A stretch of DNA of 64,000 nucleotides from Symbiodinium natans (GCA_905221605.1 CAJNDS010002077.1:1-64000), one strand, 5' to 3'. Positions 10,781-20,683 are shown, counted from the first letter of the stretch. Numbers and translations are program-made. The notes: generated from the sequence alone by a model not told the origin.

Positions 10781-12079
10781 TCACGGGAGCTCCTCCTCAC
10801 TGAGCTCCTTCCTTCGCCAACCGTCGTGGATGCCCTTTGCGATGACCCACGACAGGTGTGGTGCGCGCTCGCCCCGCTTCTTTGACTCTCCTTCTCCCCC
10901 ATCCTTCTTCTGGGCTACGCTCGGGTGCGGCGCCATGTAGGTGTGGCCTCTGTGGTCCTTCTGCTGCTTCGGAGGATGGGGGCATCTAATGTTGTCCAGC
11001 CCTTCGAAGACAATCTGGTGGTACATGAAACGCGTGGGTTTCTTTGTACCCAGACCGAAGGCGCACTGGTCGAAGTTGGCGACAAAGTTCCGGGAGTTGT
11101 GGGCCAATTGCCGAAGCTGCGGCATATCCCACAGGTCCACCTTCTCTGAGCCGTGGTCTGGGTTCTCGACGCCCCAAGCCTTCCCGTCCGCCCGCTGGCC
11201 ATCTACTGATTCAATGGTGCGGGTGATCAGCGCGTTCGCCTCCTTCAACCGCTTGGCATCATCTTCGCCCAACCCAGGCAGTCCCATAGGGTGCGCCAGG
11301 GATCTCAGCGGGACTGGTCCAGGCGGTGAACTAAGTGGGCTGAATGTGCTAGAGGGGGTTGCCACCCAAACGGCTTCGTAGAAACCCGTCATGATGTCTT
11401 GGATGATGGGGCCCCGTTCTCCTTCATCCAGGATGTTCGTGGGAGGCTCGATTGCCGTGTCAAGAGCACACACCAGCCAGCCCATGTGCGCCAAGTACTG
11501 TTGCAGGTCTCCCGGGCGGGAACGACCACAGAACAAGATCAGCGCACACGGTTTCTTGGCCGGCGTTGCATGGTCTGACTCCACCCAATGCCCATACGGT
11601 CGTGGGCCGACACTGCAGGCTGGGTAGTTAGGCAACTCGCCCATGGACTCAAAGCGCAGGTTGGCCGGCATGGCTCTCGGGATGCAGTGTTGGGGCCCCG
11701 TTGCCTTTGGCGCTGCCTTTGCCGTGGTTGCTGGAGCTGCCACGGCGCTTGTCTTTGCGGGGACCGGCGGCCCAGCCCGGCTCTTCTTCTTCGGGGGCGG
11801 TCCACTGGGCTCTGCTGGCCTTGTATTCTTTGGGTCCAGCCGGGTCTGCTTGGCCGTCGAAGTCAGCTGGTTGCTTTTCGACCTAGGCGGCGGTCCTGAG
11901 GCGTTTGGGCTCCACTCTCCAGGAGTGGAATGCTCGGACGCCAACAGAACCTCTTTGCCGCTCTTGGCTTCACTTTCTTCCCTTTTCTGACGCTTCGAGG
12001 GCGGCGGCTTCGGAGGGAGGCCGCGCATCGGGTCAGCTTTTTTGGTTGCGGCTTTCAGCTTGCCTTGGGCCCAGGGCAT
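10781..12079 (-). CDS. Methyltransferase-like N-terminal pol segment
   Basis: The frame is open from about 12181, with the first ATG at 12079. About 150 residues of basic, proline-rich linker come first. A Rossmann-like block follows: LILFCGRSRPGDL (like motif I of DNA methyltransferases), a later acidic position in VCALDTAIEP, then VWVATPSSTFSPL, which sits where cytosine-C5 methyltransferases have P-C-x-x-F-S, and GVENPDHG resembling the ENV/ENP motif. The block ends with tryptophan- and cysteine-containing motifs (WDMPQL, CAFGLG). Retroelement-borne DNA methyltransferases are known in dinoflagellates and charophytes, but this domain is divergent and the assignment is by motif only. The presumed catalytic cysteine is serine here. 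A TGA at 10781 interrupts the frame before RT. Confidence 0.6.
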   Translation of the reverse strand: MPWAQGKLKAATKKADPMRGLPPKPPPSKRQKREESEAKSGKEVLLASEHSTPGEWSPNASGPPPRSKSNQLTSTAKQTRLDPKNTRPAEPSGPPPKKKSRAGPPVPAKTSAVAAPATTAKAAPKATGPQHCIPRAMPANLRFESMGELPNYPACSVGPRPYGHWVESDHATPAKKPCALILFCGRSRPGDLQQYLAHMGWLVCALDTAIEPPTNILDEGERGPIIQDIMTGFYEAVWVATPSSTFSPLSSPPGPVPLRSLAHPMGLPGLGEDDAKRLKEANALITRTIESVDGQRADGKAWGVENPDHGSEKVDLWDMPQLRQLAHNSRNFVANFDQCAFGLGTKKPTRFMYHQIVFEGLDNIRCPHPPKQQKDHRGHTYMAPHPSVAQKKDGGEGESKKRGERAPHLSWVIAKGIHDGWRRKELSEEELP

Positions 12080-13361
12080 GCGGAGGCCTGATGCGGTCCC
12101 AAGCACAAATTGCACTGATGGGATCTCTTGCGGTCGCATTTGCTCTGGGCCGCGGGCTTGCCGCACTTGCCTTTGTTCCAATCTCGGCAGATTTCTACCC
12201 CCTTTCTGTTGTGGGTGTAGATATCTCCGTCCTTCTTTGAGAGGTCGTCTCCTTCATAGCGTCTCTTTGCTCGGGCGGCCTTCTGCTTCTTGAGAGGAGG
12301 TCCTTCTTGATGCGAGCCATCTCCACCGCTTGACCGTGAGGTTCCCGACCTGTTCTGTGACAACCACAAGGTGGCTGGGGTGACGAGCTCTTTGGTCCAG
12401 AAGTCCTGCTCCTTGGTTGCTGCAGCGAAGGCTGCGTTCCACGGACGGGCCGCGGTGTACCCATGCGCCGGGGCTTCAGCAAGTTGGCGGCGGATGCGTT
12501 CGAGATGCTCCGACCTCATTCTGGTGTCAGCACGGTACACGATCCACCAGGCCTCGTCCGAGAACTGAGTCACAAAGGCCCTGATGTGCTCCGAGTAGGC
12601 GTCAAGCCTCTCTGCGTCCACCGCATCGAGCAAGAGGAGAGCTGTTCTGAGCACCTTCCAGGCCTGGTACCACGAGTGGAATGTGCCTGGGCCTGGCTGC
12701 TCCCTCTTGGTCCATTCACCGGTGGCCACGTTGAGGACATAGCTCGTGAAGGACTGCTTGCGCAGGAGCCTTAGTCCGTAGGGGCCGAAAACACTGAAGT
12801 CGGCGAACGGCGGGCTACCGCTGGCGAGGACTTGCTTCAAGGCCGCCAATTGCTCGTGGGAGGGGTCCACGTCAGGGCCAGGGAAGTCGCCGAACTTCGT
12901 CTTGTACATGGTCTGGAGCTAGGCCTGCTGGAGTGGCTGCACTTCTGCATCCAAGGTAGGGTCGAGGATGGCTGAGAGCTTTAGCTTCCGTGAGCCTCCA
13001 CCAATTGGCTGACCAGGAGGCGCAACTGGCCCGGGGACAGCGGGAGCCATTGCCGCGTGGTCAAGTCCTGGGTTCTGGCCCATTCTGATGAGGCAGACCC
13101 TACGGAAGGATTCCACTCGGGCGCCCTCGACTAGGCTCAGATTGCGTGTGGGCTGAGGACCGCCTCCAGCTGGTGCCGGGCCGGAAGGGACGGTCAGAGC
13201 TGCCACAGCGGTATCCCAAGCTGCCCTCGGGATGAGTGCGATTTCCCTCAGTCGGTCTGGTCTTCGCGTAGAGTGGCCTCCAAATCATCAGCCACTGCAG
13301 CCCCTGCCAGAGCGTGCGCCAAGGTCTGGATGGCTTGCAATTCCGCTTCCGTGGGATCCAT
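12055..13361 (-). pseudogene. Gag-like protein with zinc-binding C-terminus, broken
   Basis: An ATG at 13361 opens MDPTEAELQAIQTLAHALAG but meets TGA at 13248 after 37 residues. The neighbouring frame continues as REIALIPRAAW through 12919, where a TAG falls between PLQQA and LQTMYKTKFG. The remaining 284 residues (12909-12055) contain a conserved-looking tryptophan/phenylalanine-rich core (FHSWYQAWKVL, FSDEAWWIVYRAD). They end with a CCCH-type motif (CRDWNKGKCGK ... C ... H) and a CxxC-H-C knuckle (CNLCLGPHQASAC). The core plus knuckles fits a nucleic-acid-binding capsid-like protein. The reading frame must shift near 12100 to enter pol, by programmed frameshift or by mutation. Confidence 0.72.
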
Positions 13362-13364
13362 GGC

Positions 13365-13592
13365 TTATGGCCAGCCTTTCCCACCTGCCCTCCGCGAGAC
13401 TGGAACGGGCAAAGGTGGCGAAGTTTGAGGCGGTGCCTCGCGAACGCTCCACCGGCCGAGGAAGAAGCCGGCAAGGAAGGCACACGCGAGGGCGACAAGA
13501 GTCAGCCACAGGACTGGCTCGACACCGTCCTCCCGGCCGATTGTCTGTGAGGGGACTTCGGCCAAGGAGTCAGGTACGACCACCAGGTCCAT
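13365..13592 (-). CDS. Small ORF with one membrane segment at the 5' side of the retroelement
   Basis: The first ATG in this frame is at 13592; the frame is open further upstream to about 13733. From the ATG it reads MDLVVVPDSLAEV, a polar stretch, then a strong transmembrane helix (LWLTLVALACAFLAGFFLG), a basic flank (RWSVRE) and a proline-rich tail. It stops only a few bases before the gag ATG at 13361. I do not know this ORF from a characterised element. It could be a leader peptide, a membrane anchor for gag through frameshifting, or a captured fragment. Confidence 0.45.
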   Translation of the reverse strand: MDLVVVPDSLAEVPSQTIGREDGVEPVLWLTLVALACAFLAGFFLGRWSVREAPPQTSPPLPVPVSRRAGGKGWP

Positions 13593-13740
13593 ATGAGTTC
13601 TCCCGCCTGTAACTGGCTCCAAAAGAAAGAAGGAAAGCCAGTCACTCGACCCAAAATGGTTACGGACAAGTGACGGCTCACAGCATACCCTCCTACCACG
13701 CTCGCACTTGTTACATCCACAACTTGCAGGCACATGTGTT

Positions 13741-15519
13741 TTGCAAGGTTTAGGGCTCAGGGCTTACGGGCTTTAGGGTCTCCGAAGTCCAAGAGGCCTT
13801 GCAACTTGGACTTCCTGTGAGCTCCTGCATGTAAAGGATCCTTCTTCGGGACTCTAAACCTCTAAGCTACTACACCCTAAACCCTAAACCCTAACCCCTA
13901 ACCCCTAAACCCTAAACCCTAAACCCTAAACCCTCTGAATGTCTGAGCCCTGTCCTCAATGGTGCCGGCACCCAAGAGGCGGTAGACCTGACATGATCTG
14001 ACTTGTGGGTGGTTCCGGGTCCGCAGGGCTCAGAGTGTACTGTTTCAAGGCTACAAATAGGGGACTTTGAAATTCGGGATTACATACATACATACATATG
14101 TATATATACTCTAGCTAATACTGTATAGCTGTAGCGGGGGATAAATTCTTCAAGATGTCTACCGCCGGGTCCGGCGTGTGCTTGCAGTGCTTGCAAAGAG
14201 TGGTGTTTCTGAGAGCTTAAGCTTTGGTCGGCCATTTTGTTATTGCCTTTCCGGCGTGCTTCTTCAAGAAGCTTCGCATCTTGAGCTTGAGAGACTTAGA
14301 GACTCAGTGATGCCATCCGCACGAGAACTGGAACAGCTGATTTACAAGCTCAAGGTCACGCTGGGGTTTATAGGGTCTAGGGTTTAGGGCTTAGGGTTTA
14401 GGGTTTAGTACCCTTTACCCCTAGCTCGACGGAGCTCTGGCCAATAAGCCGGTAGCGTGGACGCCATCATCGTCCAGGCAGATGCAAGCAAGAAAGCTAC
14501 GCAAAATGCATGACACTTGTAGCCTTTAATTCCACTCTTGATATTTGGGGTTCTGATGTATACATTTGTATATATATATATATACATATGTAGATATATG
14601 TATACGTATATCTGTAGGTTTAGGGCCTTAGGGCGTCAGCTCAGCCAACCTCCACCACTCGAGTTTGCCCGATTCGAAAGGACCGGTCCTGCATCCAGGA
14701 CAACTCATAAAAACCCGAAGCCCTGAACGAGGATGGTCTACGGTCTGGGACAGGAATGCTCTATGATGAGCTGCTCAGGGTGCGAAGCGCAGGGCTTAGG
14801 GTTTTATAGGGCTTTAAAGGGTTTTATAGGGCTTTATGGGGTTTTATGGGGATTGAGAGGGTTTTATGGGGTTTGAGAGGGCTTTGTCGGGCTTATAGGG
14901 CTTTACGGTTTTCGGCTCTGCTGCTTATTGTATTGGGCCCTCAGGGTTTTGTCGGTCGGTGCAGCCCAAAGTCGTTCCACAAGCTGGGCGGCTAGAACGC
15001 TCTGCCCCCCAGCTATTGGCCGTTAGGGTTTAGGGTTTAGGGTTTAGGGTTTAGGGTTTAGGGTTTAGGGTTTAGGGTTTAGGGTTTAGGGTTTAGGGCT
15101 TAGGGCTTTGAAACATGGAGACATGGACTGAGGGAGAGCCGCAGGCCCCTGCAGCCTTCAACCCCGGGAACGACGGATCCCGTCCGTCCTACACACGGGG
15201 TCCTAAACCCTGCTGGACCTGAATCCCGAAACGTTCAAAGCTTCAAGGCCTCAGCCGGGATCGCCAGCAACTTAACCTAGGAATGAAAAAACAGCTCCCC
15301 ACAAACTAGGGAGAAAAGGCGCCAGGAGATCTTCTTCAACCCTAAACTCAAAACCTGAACCCCTAACCCCTAACCCCACCCCTAACCCCTAAATCCTAAA
15401 CCCTAAACCCTAATCCTGAACCCTACACCCTAAACCCTAAACCCCAGAGAACAGCTTCCCTGACGTGCACCCGACGCCTGCGCTTGCAGGTCGGAGAAAG
15501 GGTTCCTCCCAGGCCATGC
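13741..15519. repeat. Telomere-like patchwork and AT microsatellite, no gene
   Basis: CCCTAAA repeats lie at 13872-13935. A TATATA/ATACGTAT microsatellite lies at 14566-14615. Several GGGTTTTATAGGG/GGGCTTTATGGGG degenerate repeats lie at 14797-14900. A clean (TTTAGGG) array is given separately. Frames at 14178-14387 and elsewhere show no domain. Confidence 0.65.
15022..15112 (+). repeat. (TTTAGGG)n interstitial telomere-like array
   Basis: About twelve near-perfect TTTAGGG units in a row, G-rich strand on plus, flanked by unrelated unique sequence on both sides. Confidence 0.95.
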
Positions 15520-15654
15520 TTACTTGAAGGTTCATGGTACTTATTAAGAAATTCTCAGTACAGTTATAAGCCCCTTAAGTGCCCTAGTATGTTATAAGTA
15601 CAGCGATAAGTACAGTCATTATTGGTTAATAAGTACCGTGAACCTCCAAGTAGC
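15520..15654. mobile_element. M1-family MITE-like element (long-stem subtype)
   Basis: The ends are TACTTGAAGGTTCATGGTAC and GTACCGTGAACCTCCAAGTA. The interior carries TTATTAAG, ATAAGTACAG and TTGGTTAATAAG, matching the 27848 copy and the 23953 fragment. It is non-coding and palindromic overall. Confidence 0.75.
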
Positions 15655-16967
15655 TGCTGAAGAAAGCTCGTGAATCAATGTGCCTCTCTGCCCTTGCATC
15701 ATTTTGCAGGGATATTCTAAACAGTTTTAGGGTCGGGATGTATGTGTTTTTTGTTTTTTTGGGGGGTGGGGGGTTGCGCCGAAGCTTGAAGCAACAAAAC
15801 CGTAAACCTTGCATAGCTGACGCGAGAGCATGCCAGAGCCACCAGTCGGGGTCGAAGATGACAACCACAGAGGCCGCTGTCAAGTTTAAGCCGACGCCCC
15901 CAGCGCCTTTCAGCGAGGTTTGCTCTATGTTTCTTGTGAGTATTTTTCTTCTTAATCTTCTTATTATTATGATTATTACTACTATTATTATTGCTTTATG
16001 TACCTTTTTTTGGGAAAGGGGGCCGGCGTAGGTTTTAGGGTTTATGGAACGAAGATTCTGTCAGCCAATGTGACGCACAGATGCCCAGGTTGGTCCATGA
16101 ACAAGCGGGCTACGTGACTTGAGGGACTGCAAAAAACATGCCGAAAACTGTGACCTGCAAGACACCCCCCTCTCCCCCCAAACCCTAAACCCCCTAAAGC
16201 CCCAAACATCCGAAGATGTCAACCCATGAAGCCCCTAAACTCACAAAGGGTCAAAAATCCAATGCCATGGCCGAAGACCTACACCTACAACAAACCCTAA
16301 AGGGCCCCCAAATTTTCGAGAACCGAGGCGTCAGTTTAGGGTTTCGGGATCCTGGGGCGCGGGCGTGTGGATATCAGAAAAATTGCACGGGTCGTGGACG
16401 TGTTGAACCTTGAAACGTTTTGGGTTTTAGGGTTCACGGCCGTGAGAGGCTGGAGCTACGACAATACACGCTTCTACAAGCTCATGGCCTCAGAACCTTA
16501 AACTCCACGATCTTGGGCTGATGATTGGAGAACTGAGGGCGTGCAACCCTAAACCCCAAACCACCCCTAAATCCCTCCGTCCCCGCCGTCTGGGGAACAA
16601 TTAGAGGGATGAGGATCATTGGGAGGTATCGAGGATCATTGCACAGGAGGGTTTAGGGTTTAGGGTTTATTGAGGATTTAGGGTAGCTGGGAGCTTCTGA
16701 TCAGGAGCCCTTTTCGACCCTCAGCCTGTGTCAGAACGAGCCTTGGCAAGGTGCCTGAAGCCATCCTGGTCTTCCCTGGAAATCCTTCTCGCTTTGGTTA
16801 TGTAAGTTCCCTAGACTTGAACCCTAAACCCTAAACCCTAAACCCTATACCCTATACCCTATACCCTAAACCGAACCCAAGGAGGAGAAAGCTTGTGCTC
16901 CCCACTCGTCAACGAGGCGCTGTCGGTGCGCAACCTGGGCTGCTAAACCCTCGTGGAACCTCAAACT
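15655..16967. other. Patchwork with weak telomere-like repeats, no gene
   Basis: The stretch contains a T-rich/ATT microsatellite near 15945-16000, short TTTAGGG or CCCTAAA pieces (16165-16195, 16640-16670, 16820-16870) and unique spacer. Reading frames here do not resemble proteins. Confidence 0.55.
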
Positions 16968-17065
16968 CTATACTCCCCTTAGAACCTTAATCAACATATT
17001 TTTCCAATATCCTCTTGGGTTTTATACAAACAAAATCAAAAAATCATTCCCAAGGGGGGATATAG
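16968..17065. mobile_element. M6-family MITE-like element, intergenic copy
   Basis: The 98 bp element starts CTATACTCCCCTTAGAACCT and ends AAGGGGGGATATAG. It has the same AT-rich centre (TTCCAATATCC, GGGTTTTATACAAA) as the copy in the pathogen-related-protein gene. It is flanked by AAACT on both sides (16963-16967 and 17066-17070), a 5 bp target duplication. Confidence 0.85.
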
Positions 17066-18400
17066 AAACTAGGGTTTAGGGCTCATACAGGGCTTAGGGT
17101 TTAGGGTTTAGGGTTTAGGCTCTGCCCACTGCCTCTCTATGTCTATCGGAAGGTCGTAGATTAAGGATGGGGGTTTCAAAGCCTTTCACTAGATACCGTA
17201 TGCTCCACATGACGGTTCGTACACTTCTGCTAGCTCGACATCACTTTCTGTGCGCTCTATCTCATAGTTGCACTCCACCAGGTACACCAGGTAAGGGCCT
17301 CGAAGGTACTACCTTCTACAACCCCTCATGCAAGTACTACTCACTTGAATTCAGCAGTGTTTTCGCCGAGCATGCCATCTTGTTGTCAATCAAAGCTTAT
17401 CCCTCCGCAGGGTAGTGCATACATGTGCATTCCCCGGTTCCGTGCTACTCCGAACACAAGCATGATGCATCGGCAACCCAGCTCGACTCTATCCCTTGCA
17501 TGTCCCTGCACTACAAACCGAAGCGTCACTGTAGTGGCATAGCTTGTGACCCGGGAATTGAGATGCAACTGACCTCCAAAGGTGAGTCCCGCAGCAAACT
17601 GCGTCAACCTCGCCGCACATTGGGCAAAATTGAAACACAAGGGAAAGGGTGCACCTCCCACAGGGCTCCAGACAAATGATGATGATGATGCTCAGGAAAA
17701 CCCATGGATTTCGCCCCATTCCCTTAAGCCGCTACAGCCCTCCAGAAACCAGAGTCTAGCTCGCTGACGAGCGGACAGGACCTTGTGGGCTCAGGTGCAC
17801 GAGCAGGATGCCCGTATCTGCAGACTCTGAAGATCGATTCGGCGGGCGGTGTGTGCCCGCACCTCGAGGCCATGAAGGGCTAGGATGCACATGGACACCG
17901 TCTGCAATCCACCAGGGCTGTTGAGGATGCAGCGGAAGCCGGTCCAACTACCGACCTCCCGGGAGCTCTTTCCAGCTTGTGATTGACGCATTGGGTACTG
18001 CATCTTCGGCAACCTCGCATCCTACGCATCGTGCTTTGCCTGCCTGCAGGGCTTCGAACTGACGTGAGCCGTGACTCATTTGGGGTACTGCGGCTGATGA
18101 CTGGTTCCTTTGGCCTTTAGCCATGCTGATTAGCTTTCCGGGTAGTCAGTATCATGCATTATGGTCGACGCTACAGGTACTGCCACACCCTAGGCCCTAT
18201 GAACCCTGAATGCCAAGCTTCTTGCACGTCTTGATCCCTTCGGAAAGCTTTGGCTGGTGGCCATTTTAGATTGAGACCTTTTGGGGTCTCAAGCTGTCAT
18301 GTGTGCAGTTCCAAATCATCGAAAAGATGATGTGATTGCATCACTCTTTGGGCTAACCCTAAACCCTAAACCCTAAACCCGAAACCCTAAACCCTAAACT
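17066..18400. other. Unique spacer with short telomere-like runs, no gene recognised
   Basis: TTTAGGG units occur at 17094-17118 and CCCTAAA at 18355-18400. Between about 17160 and 18350 the sequence is non-repetitive and coding-like in places; minus-strand frames at 17790-18010 contain GFRCILNSPGGLQTVSM. I cannot assign any protein family. An old gene fragment is possible. Confidence 0.4.
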
Positions 18401-18407
18401 CCAAAAC

Positions 18408-19230
18408 CTCCAGGAAAGAGTCCGCCTTGTAGTAAACCTCGACATCGACCAGGCGGAGCTGGTCATCCACCAAAGCCACGGCGAAGCCGTACCTATACTC
18501 CCCTTAGAACCTTAATAAAAATATTAATTTCAAATATCCCCTTGGGTATTAAATAAGCAAAAATACAAAAAAGTCCCAAGGGGAGATATAGGTACATCTC
18601 CACCAACTCCCCAGAGCCCTGATGGTTCTGGTAAGTACCGGTGAAGTGGCCCCAGCGGCGCCAGGAGAAGGCCACCCGAGGTGGCCCCGAAAAGCACTCC
18701 AAGAGCTCACAAGGGAATGCTGCAAAGGAATGGTGGAAGGTCTCATGTGACTCTTTTTAGGTGCAGCTGGTGTCGTAGAGGGTTGAGGAGCAACCCTGCA
18801 GCAGCACGTTGTAGTTGCCAATCTTTTTCGCTTCCTCGTTGCTGAACTTCGTCCGGCCATTGGCCCCAAGGTGAAACCTGGCCGGATTCCACTGTGCAGT
18901 GGGCGTTAGGGTCCAGTTTGTGCGACCGCTCCATCTCCCAGGTCTTCACGAGATTCTCCACGATGAGCTGTCCTCGTGGTTCTTCGTCTTGCCCTTCAAA
19001 AACAGAAGGTTGGCCAGGGTGTAGTCTGGGGGCGCCCCGAATCGCCAGTTCACGCTCTCCTCGTCCTCCATGAATGAGCGGACAGGCTCCTTCAAGCCGT
19101 ACTGAGACTTGATAGCCTCGAGCTCCGCCCTGCACGCCTCCAGCTCCTCTTTTGTCAGGGCCTTGGGGTGCCGGCTTGGAGACAGCGGGGCCTGGGGATA
19201 GGTCTGAGCCATGGAAGGGGGGGCGGCCAT
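18408..19230 (-). pseudogene. Pathogen-related-protein homologue (SnoaL/NTF2-like fold), broken copy
   Basis: From the ATG at 19230 the frame reads an N-terminal leader and helix (KALTKEELEACRAELEAI), then the family hallmark WRFGAPPDYTLANLLFLKGK. A one-base loss near 18975 shifts to IVENLVKTWEMERSHKLDP. A one-base gain near 18880 shifts to RFHLGANGRTKFSNEEAKK and IGNYNVLLQGC. A TAA lies at about 18758, then ESHETFHHSFAAFPCELLE and CFSGPPRVAFSWRRWGHFTG lead to GELVEMY. The C-terminal YGFAVALVDDQLRLVDVEVY follows only after the M6 insertion at 18493-18591. Order and motifs match the plant/algal pathogen-related protein family (about 230 residues, from memory). Its biochemical role is not settled; the fold is SnoaL-like. 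Frameshifts could be sequencing errors, but the TAA argues for decay. Confidence 0.78.
18493..18591. mobile_element. M6-family element inside a coding sequence (introner-like)
   Basis: The 99 bp element has inverted ends CTATACTCCCCTT and AAGGGGAGATATAG, is flanked by GTAC at 18489-18492 and 18592-18595, and has an AT-rich centre. On the gene (minus) strand the junction reads GAGAT, then GTACCTATATC ... GAGTATAG, then GTACGGC. An intron from the first GT to the terminal AG would join ATG-TAC to GGC-TTC with no change of frame. No base of coding sequence is lost or gained by such splicing. Confidence 0.85.
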
Positions 19231-19257
19231 GGCGAAGGCAGGGCGAGTCGTGCGCAC

Positions 19258-20683
19258 CTAGGGTGCAGAAGCTGACTTGAGCGGACACTGTAGCCAGGGT
19301 TTAGGGCTCAGGGTTTAGGCTTTTTTTCTTCTGCCCTTGTGGCAGGGTTTTCAGGTTTAGGCTTTAGAGGCGTGGGGCCTGGAGTTTGCTGCTTAAGGTG
19401 TTGGCACGACACAGTCACAAGCGCGGAAATATTGCGTCCACCACAATGCGCGGCGCGCTCAAGAAAATCAAGGAGGGAACTCGCACTGTGGAAGCAGAAT
19501 AGGTTCGTTCTCAGGCAACCGCACTTGTTTGTCTTCAGAAATTTTGGGTAGGGAGGGAGACACAGCCCCGCCCGTGTGCAAAACCTTTGGAGGAGAGTGC
19601 GAAGAGGTCAGCTCTGAGTTGCCCGGCATGTGGGAATTGGTTTAGGGTTTAGGGTTTAGGGTTTAGGGTTTATGCATGCGGTCTTGCGGACTGTCTCGAA
19701 GAAGCTCCTTGGAGACAAACTACGTAGGACTGAATTAATACGAAACCCGTAGGGTTTAGGGTTTAGGGTTTAGGGTTTAGGGTTTAGGGTTTAGGGTTTA
19801 GGGTTTAGGGTGAGCTCCCCGGGCTTCCACCCCAAGCGCGACATACTAACCCCTGATCCCCCAAAACCCTAAAACCCTTAACCCCAACCCAGCCTGCACC
19901 TCACTGGTCACTGGTACTTTCTTGAGGGTGCCGCGCAAAGTTCGGCTTCACAGGCGATGAGGCTTCGGGTTTCGTTCCTGGGTCTCTGTTTTGGGGGTTT
20001 CAGGTCTTAGGCTTCAAGCTTAAGGGTTGAGACATGAAACTCCCCAAACTCCCTATACTCCCTAAACTCCCGAACCCTCCTAAACACCCTTTAGAAAAAA
20101 CAAAAAAACAAATTGACGCCGGAGTCACGGCCGTGGAGCCATCTAGTCGCAAGACGGCTGGCGACCTTTGGCTGTGTTGGGCTTAGAGGTCTAGGGGTTT
20201 AGGGGTTCCGGTGTTTAGGCTTTACTAAGAAAACTCCCCCCCCCCCCCCCCAACAAGGAACCATCAGACTGAACCAATAGCCGCCCTGATCTTCCTACTT
20301 CTTGGGGAGTTGGGGGGATAGCGTGCCTTATTTGCTCCCGGTTACCCGTTTAAGGGGTTAGAATAATTGGTGCCCACCTACACCTGCTAAGATCAAGTAG
20401 GTACTGGGCCCTAGCATACCTTAGAATTCGTCTCTTTTGCTCAAAGGAGCTCCTTCGTGAGGACCACCACCCCCCCCCCCCCCCCCCCACACACTTCTAT
20501 CCTGAACCCGAAACCCTAAACCCTAAACCTAAACCATTGTCGAGTCCACGGCCAGCCCTGCTGCCAAAGGCAGGCCTCCAGGATGTCTAGAAGCCTCCGA
20601 TCTCTTTGGAGGTGTACGGTTTAGGGTTTAGGGTTTAGGGTTTAGGGTTTAGGGTTTAGGGTTTAGGGTTTAGGGACCAAACC
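19258..20683. repeat. Telomere-like patchwork, no gene
   Basis: Clean GGGTTTA runs lie at 19640-19672, 19750-19812 and 20618-20676. Homopolymer C runs of roughly 14 and 20 lie at about 20237 and 20470. Unique spacers show no recognisable protein. Confidence 0.7.

Larger units (their letters stand above)
6860..13740 (-). mobile_element. Degenerate DIRS-like (tyrosine-recombinase) retroelement
   Basis: Reading the minus strand from 13740 downward gives a membrane-segment ORF, gag with zinc-binding motifs, a methyltransferase-like domain, reverse transcriptase with YVDD, RNase H with TDAS, and a tyrosine recombinase. RT plus RNase H followed by a tyrosine recombinase, with no DDE integrase or aspartic protease seen, is the defining set for DIRS-group elements. 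It is inactive: gag has a frameshift and a TAG, the gag/pol junction is out of frame, a TGA splits the methyltransferase and RT parts, frameshifts lie on both sides of the RNase H start region, and the recombinase lacks its HxxR box. Terminal repeats were not resolvable by eye, so the outer limits are approximate. Telomere-like tracts adjoin the upstream end. Confidence 0.82.

Noticed and set aside
6860-13740. Ty3 or Ty1 LTR retrotransposon
   Set aside because: RT and RNase H are followed by a tyrosine recombinase (R, K, Y motifs), and no DDE integrase, aspartic protease or long terminal repeats were seen.
18743-19288. 181-residue single-frame protein on minus strand
   Set aside because: This frame mixes in-frame and out-of-frame parts of the pathogen-related-protein pseudogene; the family motifs require switching frames at two single-base indels.
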